Of a stretch of 64,000 bases of DNA, positions 34,294-42,598 are shown piece after piece (the first letter of the stretch is position 1; every line of letters starts with the position of its first letter). The translations under genes were made by a program, and so were the position numbers. Below the pieces are notes generated by a model that saw only the letters and a list, made by a program, of their open reading frames with translations, was not told the origin of the DNA and did not search any database. The DNA is from Lawsonibacter sp. (GTDB lineage: Bacteria; Bacillota; Clostridia; Oscillospirales; Oscillospiraceae), in contig JAAWSG010000001.1 in assembly GCA_022801435.1 (NCBI GenBank), positions 54,741-118,740 on the forward strand, given 5' to 3'.

Positions 34294-35682
34294 TTATGAT
34301 TCAAATCCGTGGTCCCGCTTCCAATCTGCCCACTGCTGGTCGTCCATCAGCAGCCGCCAGCCGCCCCGGTAGTCCAGGCCGAAGTGGTCCAGACAGTTCA
34401 TCAGGTTGGAGCAGATCACCCCGAAGGGATGGCTGGCCCCCAGACAGCAGTCGCCGTTTGGGTCGATCCGGCTTTTCAGGTGCAGCTGACTGCCCTTGTA
34501 GTCGTCCCTGGCGTCCTGGGTGGTGCGGAATTTGTCCAGCAGCGACACCCAGACCCGCTCCAGCCGGGGGTCCTGGATGCCTTTGGTCACCCAGATGGCG
34601 TAGATCAAGGTCATGTACTCCGCCCGCTCATGGTTCCTCTCGTCGGGCAGGTAGTCCAGGAAGTAGTCCAGCACCTCCTCCCGGCCGTTGAGCTTGCCCA
34701 GGCAGGTAAACAGTGCGTTCCTGTCGTTCCGGTCCAGGTCGGTCCGGTACAGCTGGTCCTTCAGCAGTCCGGCGTGGATATAGGGGCGGTCCTTCAGGAT
34801 GGAAAAGATGCCGCAGGCGTCCCAGAAGGGCTGGCCCCGCAGAGAGGGCATCTTCTCCAGCACCCGGGACCACCAGGCCTCCTTGAGGGGCAGCCCGCCG
34901 GAGGAGGCGATGACCGAGACGGCCTCTGGATAGGCCCCAAACTCCCACAGGGCATCGACCTGGCCTTCCATGCCGGGCACGCGGAACCGGGACAGCATTT
35001 TGATGAGGGCCATGCGCAGCTTGGGGTCCTGTTCGCCGTCGCAGGCCTTTTTGAAAAAAGTCTTCTGCTTGGAGGGCAGCGTCTGGAATTTATAGCAGCT
35101 CTCCACGATCTCGATGTGCTTCTGGACCTCCTCCGTCTGTCCGTACAGCTCCATCAGCTCCTGGGGCTTGCCGTCCAGATAGAGGCCGAAGTACATCTCC
35201 TCATCGTCATAGCCGGCAATCACCTCCCGGGTCCAGCGGTCGTACCAGGCCAAAAAATCCGGCTCCCGCATCACGGTGGGCGGGCCGCACTCGTCCGTAT
35301 CGTAGTAAATCACCCGCCCCCGGTCAGGGCCGTCCAGAACCAGACCGGTCATCAGGGTACAGCCTTGAGTCCCCAGGGGCAGCACCGCCCCGCCGGAGTA
35401 GTCCGGAAGCTGGCCGGGCTCCGCTTCTCCCAGCCTGTACAGGCCGTAGAAGGGTCCCGCCCCGCCGTTTCCCATCCACAGCAGAAAGCTGCGGTATCCC
35501 TCGGGTAGAGAGACGTGAAAGCGTGCTTCAAAGGCGGCGACGGCCTCCGCTGAGGCGGGCGGGTTCAGCTGATACTTGTGCTCGTAAGCGCCGAAGCGGG
35601 AAAGATCCTGGTCCTTCTCTCCGGCCCGATTGAGCTGCTTGCGAAGCTTGCCGGCCCAGGCGGGCTGAGGGCTTCCTGGCAT
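34294..35682 (-). CDS. SMI1/KNR4 (SUKH) family protein
   Basis: In this 462-residue protein, residues about 35-150 form a SUKH domain ([36 protein letters not shown], then a [14 protein letters not shown] strand). The rest is helical, with a KMLSRF segment and repeated short helices that could be HEAT-like. SUKH proteins often act as immunity proteins, or as protein-binding regulators in fungi. It sits 20 bases after the LysE-family gene and 17 bases before proA, inside one operon. No toxin is seen. Function is unknown. Confidence 0.8.
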   Translation of the reverse strand: MPGSPQPAWAGKLRKQLNRAGEKDQDLSRFGAYEHKYQLNPPASAEAVAAFEARFHVSLPEGYRSFLLWMGNGGAGPFYGLYRLGEAEPGQLPDYSGGAVLPLGTQGCTLMTGLVLDGPDRGRVIYYDTDECGPPTVMREPDFLAWYDRWTREVIAGYDDEEMYFGLYLDGKPQELMELYGQTEEVQKHIEIVESCYKFQTLPSKQKTFFKKACDGEQDPKLRMALIKMLSRFRVPGMEGQVDALWEFGAYPEAVSVIASSGGLPLKEAWWSRVLEKMPSLRGQPFWDACGIFSILKDRPYIHAGLLKDQLYRTDLDRNDRNALFTCLGKLNGREEVLDYFLDYLPDERNHERAEYMTLIYAIWVTKGIQDPRLERVWVSLLDKFRTTQDARDDYKGSQLHLKSRIDPNGDCCLGASHPFGVICSNLMNCLDHFGLDYRGGWRLLMDDQQWADWKRDHGFES

Positions 35683-35702
35683 AAAAAATCATCTCTTTCC
35701 GT

Positions 35703-36296
35703 TCAGTGGGGCCACACCAGGCTGAGGGCGCACAGGGCCAGAGAGAGGGCCATCACAAGATCCACCGGCTTCCGGTAGTTGGCAAACAGCTTTTGCAGAG
35801 AGGCCCCGGCGAAGAGCCACACCAGATTGCACAGCGGGCCGGTGAACTCCAAAAAGATCCCTGTGAGCAGCAGCGCCCAGATAGAGCGGGTATAGGGCAG
35901 TATGTAGGCGGTCTGGGCGGTGAGGCAGAACACCATAATCTTCACGTTGGTCAGCTGGACCAGCAGCCCGTTGCGGAAGGAGGGGGCCGCGGGGTCCTCC
36001 GCTGCCGCCTCCCCGCTGGAGCGGAGCATATGCCAGGCCAGCCACAGCAGGTAGGCCGCCCCCACCCAGGAGAGCATCCCCACATACTCGTTCAGCGCCG
36101 CCCCCAGCAGCCAGGTCACACCCACCGCCGCCATGGAAACCAGAAAAAAGCCGGTGGCCAGGCCCCGCCACTGGCCCAGAGCGGGTCCCGTTCCGTACCG
36201 CAGGGCGGCCCCCAGGGAGCAAAGGTTGGCGGGTCCGGGGGTGATAGCCCCCACATAGCAGTAAATCAAAAAGCTGGGAACCATTGAGATTGGCAT
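35703..36296 (-). CDS. LysE family amino acid exporter
   Basis: The 197-residue membrane protein has about six helices. The LysE/RhtB signature GAITPGPANLCSLGAALRYG is at about 16-35, and NGLLVQLTNVKIMVFCL is in the middle. It would export an amino acid. The divergent LysR-type gene is its likely regulator, and its operon continues into the SMI1 gene and proA. The ATG at 36296 has AAAGGA about 11 bases upstream; the longer frame through the promoter region is unlikely. Confidence 0.88.
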   Translation of the reverse strand: MPISMVPSFLIYCYVGAITPGPANLCSLGAALRYGTGPALGQWRGLATGFFLVSMAAVGVTWLLGAALNEYVGMLSWVGAAYLLWLAWHMLRSSGEAAAEDPAAPSFRNGLLVQLTNVKIMVFCLTAQTAYILPYTRSIWALLLTGIFLEFTGPLCNLVWLFAGASLQKLFANYRKPVDLVMALSLALCALSLVWPH

Positions 36297-36349
36297 GACT
36301 GCCACCGTCCTTTCTGTTGGCGGCACTATCCTACCAGAAAAAATTCCAT

Positions 36350-36378
36350 TTGAAAAGCGAATGTTTTTGAAGTATAAT
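36350..36378 (+). promoter_or_regulatory. lysR-type gene promoter in the divergent control region
   Basis: TTGAAA, 17 bases and TATAAT lie 34 bases before the GTG start. An imperfect dyad TTGAT-AAA-ATCGA (36381-36393) just after it is a possible LysR-type binding site; the divergent exporter promoter must overlap this 115-base gap. Confidence 0.75.
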
Positions 36379-36411
36379 ATTGATAAAATCGATGATTCGG
36401 GAGGCATCCCC

Positions 36412-37293
36412 GTGGAACTGAAAAATCTTCACACCTTCCAGACCATTGTGGACCAGGGCAGTTATCAAAAGGCGGCGGACTGCCTGGGCTATACGCAATC
36501 TACCGTCACCATCCACATCCAGCAGCTGGAGGAGGAGCTTGGCATCCCCCTGTTTGAACGGACCGGCCGGCGGATGGTCCTCACCCAGGTGGGGGAACAG
36601 GCCCTGTCCCAGGCTCGGGAGCTGCTGGCGGCGGCGGACCGGCTGGCCGCGGTGGGGCAGGAGGGCCGCACACTCAGCGGCACACTGCGCATTGACATGG
36701 CGGAAACCTTGCTTTGCTATCAGATTCGCCCTGTCATCCAGCAATTTCGCGATGCCGCTCCCAATGTCCGCCTGCTGATCCGGAACCGAAACTGCCTGAC
36801 CATCTCGGAAAACCTGCGGGACGGCAACTGTGATCTTGGAGTCTGCTATGTGATGGACTGGAACCGGAGCGTTCTGACAGTTGACACTTTGGATTATACA
36901 ACGGAGCTCGTGCTGGTAGCCGCTCCCGGCTTCGCCCACCCCGACTTTACCACGCCTCACCAGCGCAAACCGGTCTCCTTCATCATTGACGAGCCGGACA
37001 GCCTGTTCCGCCGCCAGATGGAGGACTATCTTCAAAAACGGGATATCGTGCTGGCTGAGTCCATTGAGCTTTGGAGCACTGAGGCCATCAAGCAATGTGT
37101 CATTGCCGGTTTGGGGTTTACTTTCCTGCCTCGGGCTGCGGTGGCCCGGGAACTGGCCGAGGGCAGCTTGATGGAACTGCACGCACCCATCTCCGGCATC
37201 CGCAATCCGCTGCTGTGCGCCAGGCACAAAAACCGCTGGGTCACACCGGCTATGGAGCTTTTTATGCGGCTTCTGCGGGAAACCTTGAATTAG
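36412..37293 (+). CDS. LysR-type transcriptional regulator
   Basis: The 293-residue protein has an N-terminal winged HTH (LKNLHTFQTIVDQGSYQKAA then LGYTQSTVTIHIQQLEEELG, residues 3-45) and a periplasmic-binding-type effector domain from about 90. I chose the GTG at 36412 because GGGAGG lies seven bases upstream. It is divergent from the LysE-family exporter, the usual arrangement for LysR control of an exporter, probably with an amino acid as effector. Its stop overlaps the end of the convergent PARG-like gene by four bases. Confidence 0.92.
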   Translation: MELKNLHTFQTIVDQGSYQKAADCLGYTQSTVTIHIQQLEEELGIPLFERTGRRMVLTQVGEQALSQARELLAAADRLAAVGQEGRTLSGTLRIDMAETLLCYQIRPVIQQFRDAAPNVRLLIRNRNCLTISENLRDGNCDLGVCYVMDWNRSVLTVDTLDYTTELVLVAAPGFAHPDFTTPHQRKPVSFIIDEPDSLFRRQMEDYLQKRDIVLAESIELWSTEAIKQCVIAGLGFTFLPRAAVARELAEGSLMELHAPISGIRNPLLCARHKNRWVTPAMELFMRLLRETLN

Positions 37294-38123
37294 CCGAACC
37301 GGCGGCGGAAGGGGGTGATGTTGCCGTCCTTCCCGGGCCGCTCCAGGATGGAGAACACGACCCGCTCAAACAAACCGCCCCAGTGCTCCTCAACCAGCAG
37401 CTCCTGCCAGAAGCGGGCCACGTCCTCCGGATTGTTGCGGAACACGCCGCAGCCGTAGGCCCCTAAAATCAAGCTGGTGCAGCCCCATTTGGCGAACAGC
37501 GCCAGAATTTTCTCCATCCGTCCCTTCATGACCCGCTTGGCCCGCTCCACGCTGTCCCCGTTCCGGATGACGATGCCCATGTTGACGGCGGGGGCGGTGA
37601 TGACCGGACAGGTGACCGGACTGCCGGTCAGGGCGTACTTGCTGTCCCGGAAAAAGGTGACGTCCCCAATGAGCATGGTATCGGTGTACACCGGGTTCCG
37701 GTTGGCCCGGTTGATCTCGTAGTACTGGGGGCCCTGGCCGGTTGTCTGGGTCTGGTAGAGGTTGGAGCAGAAGGCCAGACACTCCTCCTGGGCCACCGAG
37801 CCGTTGAGAAAGCCTCCCCCCGGGTTCTTGGCGGAGGCGAAGTTGAGCACCCCCAGCTGAGGACACAGGCGCTCCCCTCCGGCCAGGCGGAAGACGGCGT
37901 CCACCGTGCCCTCTCCCCGGACCTCGGTGATGGTCTGGGAGATGGCGCTTTCTGATGCGCGGACTTGGCAAGTCGTATCCAGGGTTTCCAGGGCGTCAGA
38001 GGTCCACAGCTCAGTTTTCCGCCCCTCCTCCAGGGGGATTACCCGGTTCCCCAGCGTATAGCGGCCCGCCCGGCTGATTTCCAACGTCTCCTGGGCCAGC
38101 GCCTGCATCTGTTCCCGGTTCAT
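37290..38123 (-). CDS. TIGR02452 family PARG-like (poly)ADP-ribose glycohydrolase domain protein
   Basis: The 277-residue protein shows the bacterial PARG signature: NFASAKNPGGGFLNGSVAQEE with GGG at 102-104 and QEE at 112-114, where the second Glu is the presumed catalytic residue. ILGAYGCGVFRNNP near 220-233 is the loop typical of macrodomain-fold enzymes. Members remove ADP-ribose from proteins or DNA. Its ATG overlaps the proB stop by four bases, so it is translationally coupled to proline synthesis, an odd pairing. It could reverse self- or phage-driven ADP-ribosylation (inference). Confidence 0.85.
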   Translation of the reverse strand: MNREQMQALAQETLEISRAGRYTLGNRVIPLEEGRKTELWTSDALETLDTTCQVRASESAISQTITEVRGEGTVDAVFRLAGGERLCPQLGVLNFASAKNPGGGFLNGSVAQEECLAFCSNLYQTQTTGQGPQYYEINRANRNPVYTDTMLIGDVTFFRDSKYALTGSPVTCPVITAPAVNMGIVIRNGDSVERAKRVMKGRMEKILALFAKWGCTSLILGAYGCGVFRNNPEDVARFWQELLVEEHWGGLFERVVFSILERPGKDGNITPFRRRFG

Positions 38124-38893
38124 GCCCGTCCCTCCCCCAAGAAGCGGGTCCCCACCGGAGCCCCCGCCACAATGTCATACAGCCGCTCCGGGTGTTCCCC
38201 GTTGGTGATGACCATATCACAGCCCTGAGCGGTGACCAGCTTGGCCGCCCGCAGCTTGGTCTCCATGCCGCCGGTGGCCAGGTCGCTCCCCTTGCCCCCG
38301 GCCAGGGCCTCAATCTCCGGGGTGACCTCCGCCACCGTGGGGATGAGCTCCGCCTCCGGATTTTTTCGGGGGTCGGCGGTGTACAGGCCCTCAATGTCGC
38401 TGAGCAGCACCAGCAGGTCCGCCTTCACCGAGCAGGCCACAATGGCCCCCAAAGTGTCGTTGTCCCCCACCTTGATCTCGGCGGTGGCTACGGTGTCGTT
38501 CTCATTGATGACCGGCAGGGCCCCCAGTTCCAGCAGGCGGAACATGGTGTTCTCAAAATTCTGCCGCCGGTCCTCGTGGTCCACATCCTCCCCAGTGAGG
38601 AGGATTTGGGCCACCGTGTGGTTGTACTGGGCGAACAGCTTGTCATAGGTGTACATCAGTTCGCACTGTCCCACCGCGGCTGCGGCCTGCTTGGTGGGCA
38701 TATCGGCGGGCTTTCCCGAGAGGTTCAGCTTGCCTACCCCCATGCCGATGGCCCCGGAGGAGACCAGAATCAGCTCATGCCCGGCGTTCTTCAGGTCGGA
38801 GAGCACCTTCACCAGCTCCTCCACATGGCGGATGTTCAGCCGTCCGGTGGCGTGGGCCAGAGTGGAGGTGCCCACTTTTACTACGATTCGCAT
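38120..38893 (-). CDS. proB: Glutamate 5-kinase (short form, no PUA domain)
   Basis: The 257-residue amino acid kinase makes gamma-glutamyl phosphate, the first step of proline synthesis. Motifs are VVKVGTSTLAHATG, LVSSGAIGMGVGKL, PVINENDTVATAEIKVGDND and TGGMETKLRAAKL. It lacks the C-terminal PUA domain of E. coli ProB, like many Clostridia enzymes. It lies 34 bases after proC and is coupled to the PARG-like gene. Confidence 0.96.
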   Translation of the reverse strand: MRIVVKVGTSTLAHATGRLNIRHVEELVKVLSDLKNAGHELILVSSGAIGMGVGKLNLSGKPADMPTKQAAAAVGQCELMYTYDKLFAQYNHTVAQILLTGEDVDHEDRRQNFENTMFRLLELGALPVINENDTVATAEIKVGDNDTLGAIVACSVKADLLVLLSDIEGLYTADPRKNPEAELIPTVAEVTPEIEALAGGKGSDLATGGMETKLRAAKLVTAQGCDMVITNGEHPERLYDIVAGAPVGTRFLGEGRA

Positions 38894-38927
38894 TTTTTGA
38901 GCTCCTTATTGCGCTTTGTATTTGAAA

Positions 38928-39740
38928 TCACTTCCCCGCCAGCCGGGCGGTTTTCTCATAGGCGGCGATGACCGCGTCCATGGCGGCGGCCCGGAAGCCC
39001 CGCTCCTCCAGGGTGCGCACCCCCTGGATGGTGGTCCCCCCGGGGGAGCAGACCGCGTCCTTCATGGCCCCCGGGTGGACCCCCTGGGCCAGGCAGAGGG
39101 CTCCCGCGCCAGCCAGGGTCTGGGCGGCGGTGGCCAGAGCCTTGTCTCGGGGGAGTCCGCAGGCCACCGCCCCGTCCGCCAGGGCCTCAATGAGCATGGC
39201 GCAGAAGGCGGTCCCGCAGCCCGAGATGCAGTTGGCGGCGGTCATCAGCTTCTCGTCCATCTCGTCCAGCAGGCCGGAGGGGGCCAGCAGGGTGAGGAAG
39301 TCCGCCTTCTCCTCCGCCGTCACCCCCCGGACGCAGAACTGGGCGACCCCCTGTCCAATGGCGGCGGGGGTGTTGGGCAGGATGCGGATGACGGGGAAGT
39401 CTCCGCCCGCCATCTCCAGCAGCTGGTCCATGCTCAGCCCCGCCGCCATACTGCACAGAATAAACCGGTCCCGCCGCCCGGCCAGGATGGGGGCCAGCTC
39501 CGCCAGCACCCCCGCCATCATTTGAGGCTTTACACCCAGAAAGATGAGGCCGCAGGTTGTGGCAATCTCCTGATTGTCGGACAGGCGTCCCCGGGTGAGG
39601 GTTTTACACAGCGCCTGGGCCTTGGCGGGGGTGCGGTTGGACAGAAACAGCGCCGCCCCCTCTCCCGCGCCCTGGTCCGCCGCCTTGGCCAGAGCGGAGC
39701 CCATATTTCCTGTGCCGATAAAGCCGATCTTTTGAAACAT
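38928..39740 (-). CDS. proC: Pyrroline-5-carboxylate reductase
   Basis: The 270-residue NAD(P)H enzyme performs the last step of proline synthesis. It opens with the Rossmann motif IGFIGTGNMGSALAKA and contains FLGVKPQMMAGVL, VIRILPNTPAAIGQGV and the C-terminal signature HPGAMKDAVCSPGGTTIQGV. The ATG at 39740 has AAGGAGG eight bases upstream. It is the first gene of proC-proB-PARG, with its own promoter. Confidence 0.97.
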   Translation of the reverse strand: MFQKIGFIGTGNMGSALAKAADQGAGEGAALFLSNRTPAKAQALCKTLTRGRLSDNQEIATTCGLIFLGVKPQMMAGVLAELAPILAGRRDRFILCSMAAGLSMDQLLEMAGGDFPVIRILPNTPAAIGQGVAQFCVRGVTAEEKADFLTLLAPSGLLDEMDEKLMTAANCISGCGTAFCAMLIEALADGAVACGLPRDKALATAAQTLAGAGALCLAQGVHPGAMKDAVCSPGGTTIQGVRTLEERGFRAAAMDAVIAAYEKTARLAGK

Positions 39741-39772
39741 ATGCGTTTCCTCCTTACCGCCGATTTTTCTGT

Positions 39773-39802
39773 ATTGTATCACACAACCGCCAGCCCTTGC
39801 AA
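39773..39802 (-). promoter_or_regulatory. proC promoter
   Basis: The minus strand reads TTGCAA, 18 bases and TACAAT, just downstream of the pncB terminator. Confidence 0.75.
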
Positions 39803-39805
39803 GTG

Positions 39806-39850
39806 CAAAACAGGGACCGGACAGCGCAAAACCGTCCGGTCCCTGAAAAA
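39806..39850 (-). terminator. pncB terminator
   Basis: The 12-bp arms CAGGGACCGGAC/GTCCGGTCCCTG are followed on the minus strand by TTTTGC. It lies immediately after the pncB stop. Confidence 0.8.
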
Positions 39851-39851
39851 G

Positions 39852-41300
39852 TCAGGCTCTCTCGTGGCTGTTGAGCAGGGCGTGCTTGATGTCCCACAGC
39901 TTTTGGGACAGGTCTATATAGTAGTTGTGGGGATTCTCGAACCGCTTGACCTCGTCCCAGAGGGCGTCCACCTGCCGCTGGCAGTAGGCGCGGCTGGTCT
40001 GGAGGTCGGGGACCTGATAGACCAGCTTGCCCCCCAGGAAGATGGGGACCAGCAGCTCCCGGGCCTCGATGCCGGTGTAGGTCTTGCGCTTCCAGGTGGC
40101 GTCCGGGTCGAAGAGCTCCAGGGGCTGGGTGAAGTCGATCTCCTCGTCGTGGAGGCAGATGAGGTCGGCCTCCGCCTTGCCCGTGTCCTTGGAGAAGATG
40201 CGGTACACCTTTTTGAAGTGGGGGGTGGTGATCTTGGCGGCGTTCTCGCTGATTTTAATTTTGGGGATGATGGTCCCGTCGTCGTCCTCGATGGCGGCCA
40301 GCTTATAGACCCCGCCGAACACCGGCTCGGACCGGGAGGTGATGAGCCGCTCGCCCACCCCGAAGGAGTCGATGCGGGCCCCCTGACGCACCAGGTCCCG
40401 GATGATGTACTCGTCCAGGGCGTTGGAGGCCACAATCTTGCAGCCGGAAAAACCCGCCTCGTCCAGCATCTGCCGGGCCCGCTGGGACAGGTAGGTCAGG
40501 TCTCCGCTGTCCAGCCGGATGCCGCATTTGGTGATGCCCATGGGGACCAGCACCTCCCGGAAGGCCCGGATAGCGTTGGGGACCCCCGACTTGAGCACGT
40601 TGTAGGTGTCCACCAGCAGAGTGGCGTTGTGGGGGTACAGCTCGCAGTAGGTCTTGAAGGCGGTGTACTCGTCGGGGAACATCTGGACCCAGGAGTGGGC
40701 CATAGTCCCGGTGGCGGGGGAGCCGTATCTCTGGTCGGCCATGGTACAGGCGGTGGCGGAGCAGCCGGCGATATAGCTGGCCCGGGCCCCCAGCAGCGCT
40801 CCGTCCGCCCCCTGAGCCCGGCGGGAGCCAAACTCCGCCACCGGCCTCCCCTCGGCGGCCCGGACGATGCGGTTGGACTTGGTGGCGATGAGGCTCTGGT
40901 GGTTCAGAGTGAGGAGGATAAAGGTTTCGATAAACTGGGCCTGGATGGCGGGGGCCCGGACGGTGAGGATGGGCTCGTTGGGGAAGACCGGAGTGCCCTC
41001 CGGAACGGCCCAGATGTCCCCGGTGAACCGGAAATTTTGGAGATAGGACAAAAACTCCTCGCTGAAGCAGCCCTTGCTCCGCAGATAGTCCAGGTCCTCC
41101 TGGTCAAAGGACAGCTCCTGAATGTACTCCACCACCTGAGCCAGCCCCGCCGCGATGGCAAAGCCCCCCCTGTCGGGGACCGAGCGGTAGAACATATCAA
41201 AGTAGCAGATGCGGTCCTGTAAGTCGGTCTGGAAATAGCCGTTGGCCATGGTCAGCTCGTAGAAATCGCAGAGCATGGTCAGATTGGTCTTCGCTTTCAT
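39852..41300 (-). CDS. pncB: Nicotinate phosphoribosyltransferase
   Basis: The 482-residue enzyme converts nicotinate and PRPP to NaMN in NAD salvage. Visible segments are the opening LTMLCDFYELTMANGYFQ, the phosphoribosyl loop region LVDTYNVLKSGVPNAI, IRLDSGDLTYLSQRARQML and SFGVGERLITS. It depends on PRPP, and prs is in the same minus-strand block. The ATG at 41300 has AAGGAGG eight bases upstream. It is a single-gene unit with its own promoter and terminator. Confidence 0.96.
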   Translation of the reverse strand: MKAKTNLTMLCDFYELTMANGYFQTDLQDRICYFDMFYRSVPDRGGFAIAAGLAQVVEYIQELSFDQEDLDYLRSKGCFSEEFLSYLQNFRFTGDIWAVPEGTPVFPNEPILTVRAPAIQAQFIETFILLTLNHQSLIATKSNRIVRAAEGRPVAEFGSRRAQGADGALLGARASYIAGCSATACTMADQRYGSPATGTMAHSWVQMFPDEYTAFKTYCELYPHNATLLVDTYNVLKSGVPNAIRAFREVLVPMGITKCGIRLDSGDLTYLSQRARQMLDEAGFSGCKIVASNALDEYIIRDLVRQGARIDSFGVGERLITSRSEPVFGGVYKLAAIEDDDGTIIPKIKISENAAKITTPHFKKVYRIFSKDTGKAEADLICLHDEEIDFTQPLELFDPDATWKRKTYTGIEARELLVPIFLGGKLVYQVPDLQTSRAYCQRQVDALWDEVKRFENPHNYYIDLSQKLWDIKHALLNSHERA

Positions 41301-41350
41301 AGGGAAAGCCTCCTTCATTCGGGATGACAAGACACCCTCCATTTGAACCT

Positions 41351-41378
41351 ATTATACTCCCTTGGGCGGAAAATGCAA
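41351..41378 (-). promoter_or_regulatory. pncB promoter
   Basis: The minus strand reads TTGCAT, 16 bases and TATAAT, 50 bases before the pncB start codon. Confidence 0.75.
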
Positions 41379-41389
41379 GGGGATTTGTC

Positions 41390-41611
41390 CTATCCTCTGG
41401 GCCACTTCAGTTCATGGCCAAGACCTAGAATATAATCTGCGCTGACTCCGTAATGCTTACAGAATTTTATCAGATAGCGAATTGGCAGTTCATGCGCTCT
41501 CCTCTCATATGCCGCCCATTGAGAGTAGCTTATCCCCAATTCTTTTCCTAAAGAGCGCTGCGTATCATCTGCGTCAGTGCGTATAGCAACCATTCTGTCG
41601 ATATAATCCAT
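41390..41611 (-). CDS. XRE-family HTH regulator of a divergent mini-switch
   Basis: The 73-residue Cro/CI-type HTH protein has IRTDADDTQRSLGKELGIS and YSQWAAYERRAHELPIR as HTH helices (about 10-43), then the SADYILGL ending common in phage-like and YozG-type regulators. It is AT-richer than its neighbours. GGAGGAG lies five bases upstream of the ATG, within an upstream region that holds palindrome 41625-41638. It is divergent from an RHH-type gene; the two probably control each other. Confidence 0.82.
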   Translation of the reverse strand: MDYIDRMVAIRTDADDTQRSLGKELGISYSQWAAYERRAHELPIRYLIKFCKHYGVSADYILGLGHELKWPRG

Positions 41612-41624
41612 TTTCTCCTCCTGC

Positions 41625-41638
41625 TATCACATGTGATA
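41625..41638. promoter_or_regulatory. Perfect 14-bp palindrome (candidate operator 1)
   Basis: TATCACATGTGATA is a perfect palindrome directly upstream of, and touching, the -35 of the RHH promoter, and just before the HTH gene ribosome site. It shares the ACATGT core with operator 2. Confidence 0.65.
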
Positions 41639-41668
41639 TTGACAGCATACCGCAGAACATGGTAAAAT
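41639..41668 (+). promoter_or_regulatory. Promoter of the RHH gene
   Basis: TTGACA, 18 bases and TAAAAT lie between the two ACATGT palindromes. Confidence 0.75.
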
Positions 41669-41677
41669 GGTCCTGTT

Positions 41678-41695
41678 GCGTACACATGTATACGC
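41678..41695. promoter_or_regulatory. 18-bp near-palindrome (candidate operator 2)
   Basis: GCGTACACATGTATACGC is palindromic except for one base pair and covers the expected start of transcription of the RHH gene. It shares ACATGT with operator 1, 53 bases away centre to centre. Confidence 0.6.
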
Positions 41696-41708
41696 AGGAG
41701 GTGAGACT

Positions 41709-41879
41709 ATGTCAAAAACTGAAAAGCAGATTACAGTTGGGATGCCGCAGGCCCTGTATGACGCAGTTAAGCAGCAGGCCAAGGAGGACAACCGGACCAT
41801 CCCCGGCTGTATTCGCTTTGTTCTGCGGCGCTACATAGAGTACAGAAAAGAGAGTGACTCCCAGGCAGATACCGAATAA
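41709..41879 (+). CDS. Small ribbon-helix-helix (Arc/CopG-like) protein
   Basis: The 56-residue protein begins with a strand-like KQITVGMPQALYDAVKQ, followed by helices (QAKEDNRTIPGCIRFVLRRYIEYRKE) that fit a ribbon-helix-helix DNA-binding fold, and ends in a short acidic tail. AGGAGGTGAG stands 4-7 bases before the ATG at 41709. No toxin gene follows; rubrerythrin is next, 54 bases downstream, and may be read from the same promoter. Confidence 0.72.
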   Translation: MSKTEKQITVGMPQALYDAVKQQAKEDNRTIPGCIRFVLRRYIEYRKESDSQADTE

Positions 41880-41933
41880 CATCAAAGCTTTGGGACATAC
41901 TGAGCCTGCTGAGATAAAAGGAGGTTTTCAATC

Positions 41934-42536
41934 ATGTCCGACAAAACCGACGCGTTTCTCCACAGCCAGACCAGGGAGAACCTGATGCGGGCCTTCGCCG
42001 GGGAGAGCCAGGCCCGGAACCGCTACACCATCGCCGCCGGGGTGGCCAACAAGGCGGGACTGGCCGTCATTCAGGGGGTGTTCCTCTTCACCGCCAGCCA
42101 GGAGGAGGTCCACGCCAAGCAGTTTTACGCCGCCCTGGAGGATTTCTCCGGCCAGACCGTCAAGGTGAACGGGACTTACCCCGTGGATATCTACTCCGGG
42201 ATGCTGGACTACCTCCGGGCCGCCCAGCACAACGAGTATCAGGAGTGGGAGCACGACTATGACCACTTCGCAAAAACCGCCATGTCCGAGGGATTCCCTC
42301 TGGTGGGCAAGCTCTTTGAGAACATCGCCCGGGTGGAGAAGACCCACGGGGACCGGTTCGGAAAATTCGCCGACCTGATGGAGAAAAATCAGCTCTTCTT
42401 CTCCGAGGTGGAGGTTCAGTGGACCTGCCTGCACTGCGGCTTCGTGGTGGAGGGGACCGCAGCTCCCGCCCACTGTCCTGTCTGCCGCCACCCCCAGGGA
42501 TACTTCGTGCGGGTGGAGATGTCCCCCTGGTCCTGA
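41934..42536 (+). CDS. Rubrerythrin
   Basis: The 200-residue protein has a ferritin-like di-iron four-helix domain (AGESQARNRYTIAAG, ASQEEVHAKQFYAAL, a VEKTHGDRF helix) and a C-terminal rubredoxin-like iron site with two CxxC pairs (TCLHCGF, HCPVCRHPQGYF). It is a cytoplasmic peroxide reductase of anaerobes. AAGGAGG lies 8 bases before the ATG. A terminator follows. Confidence 0.95.
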   Translation: MSDKTDAFLHSQTRENLMRAFAGESQARNRYTIAAGVANKAGLAVIQGVFLFTASQEEVHAKQFYAALEDFSGQTVKVNGTYPVDIYSGMLDYLRAAQHNEYQEWEHDYDHFAKTAMSEGFPLVGKLFENIARVEKTHGDRFGKFADLMEKNQLFFSEVEVQWTCLHCGFVVEGTAAPAHCPVCRHPQGYFVRVEMSPWS

Positions 42537-42542
42537 CCGAAA

Positions 42543-42576
42543 AACGGATGGCTGAATCCTCAGCCATCCGTTTCTG
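42543..42576 (+). terminator. Rubrerythrin terminator
   Basis: The 12-bp arms ACGGATGGCTGA/TCAGCCATCCGT with a short loop are followed by TTTCTG. It starts seven bases after the rubrerythrin stop. Confidence 0.75.
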
Positions 42577-42598
42577 CTGTTCCCCCTTCAGGAAGCCT

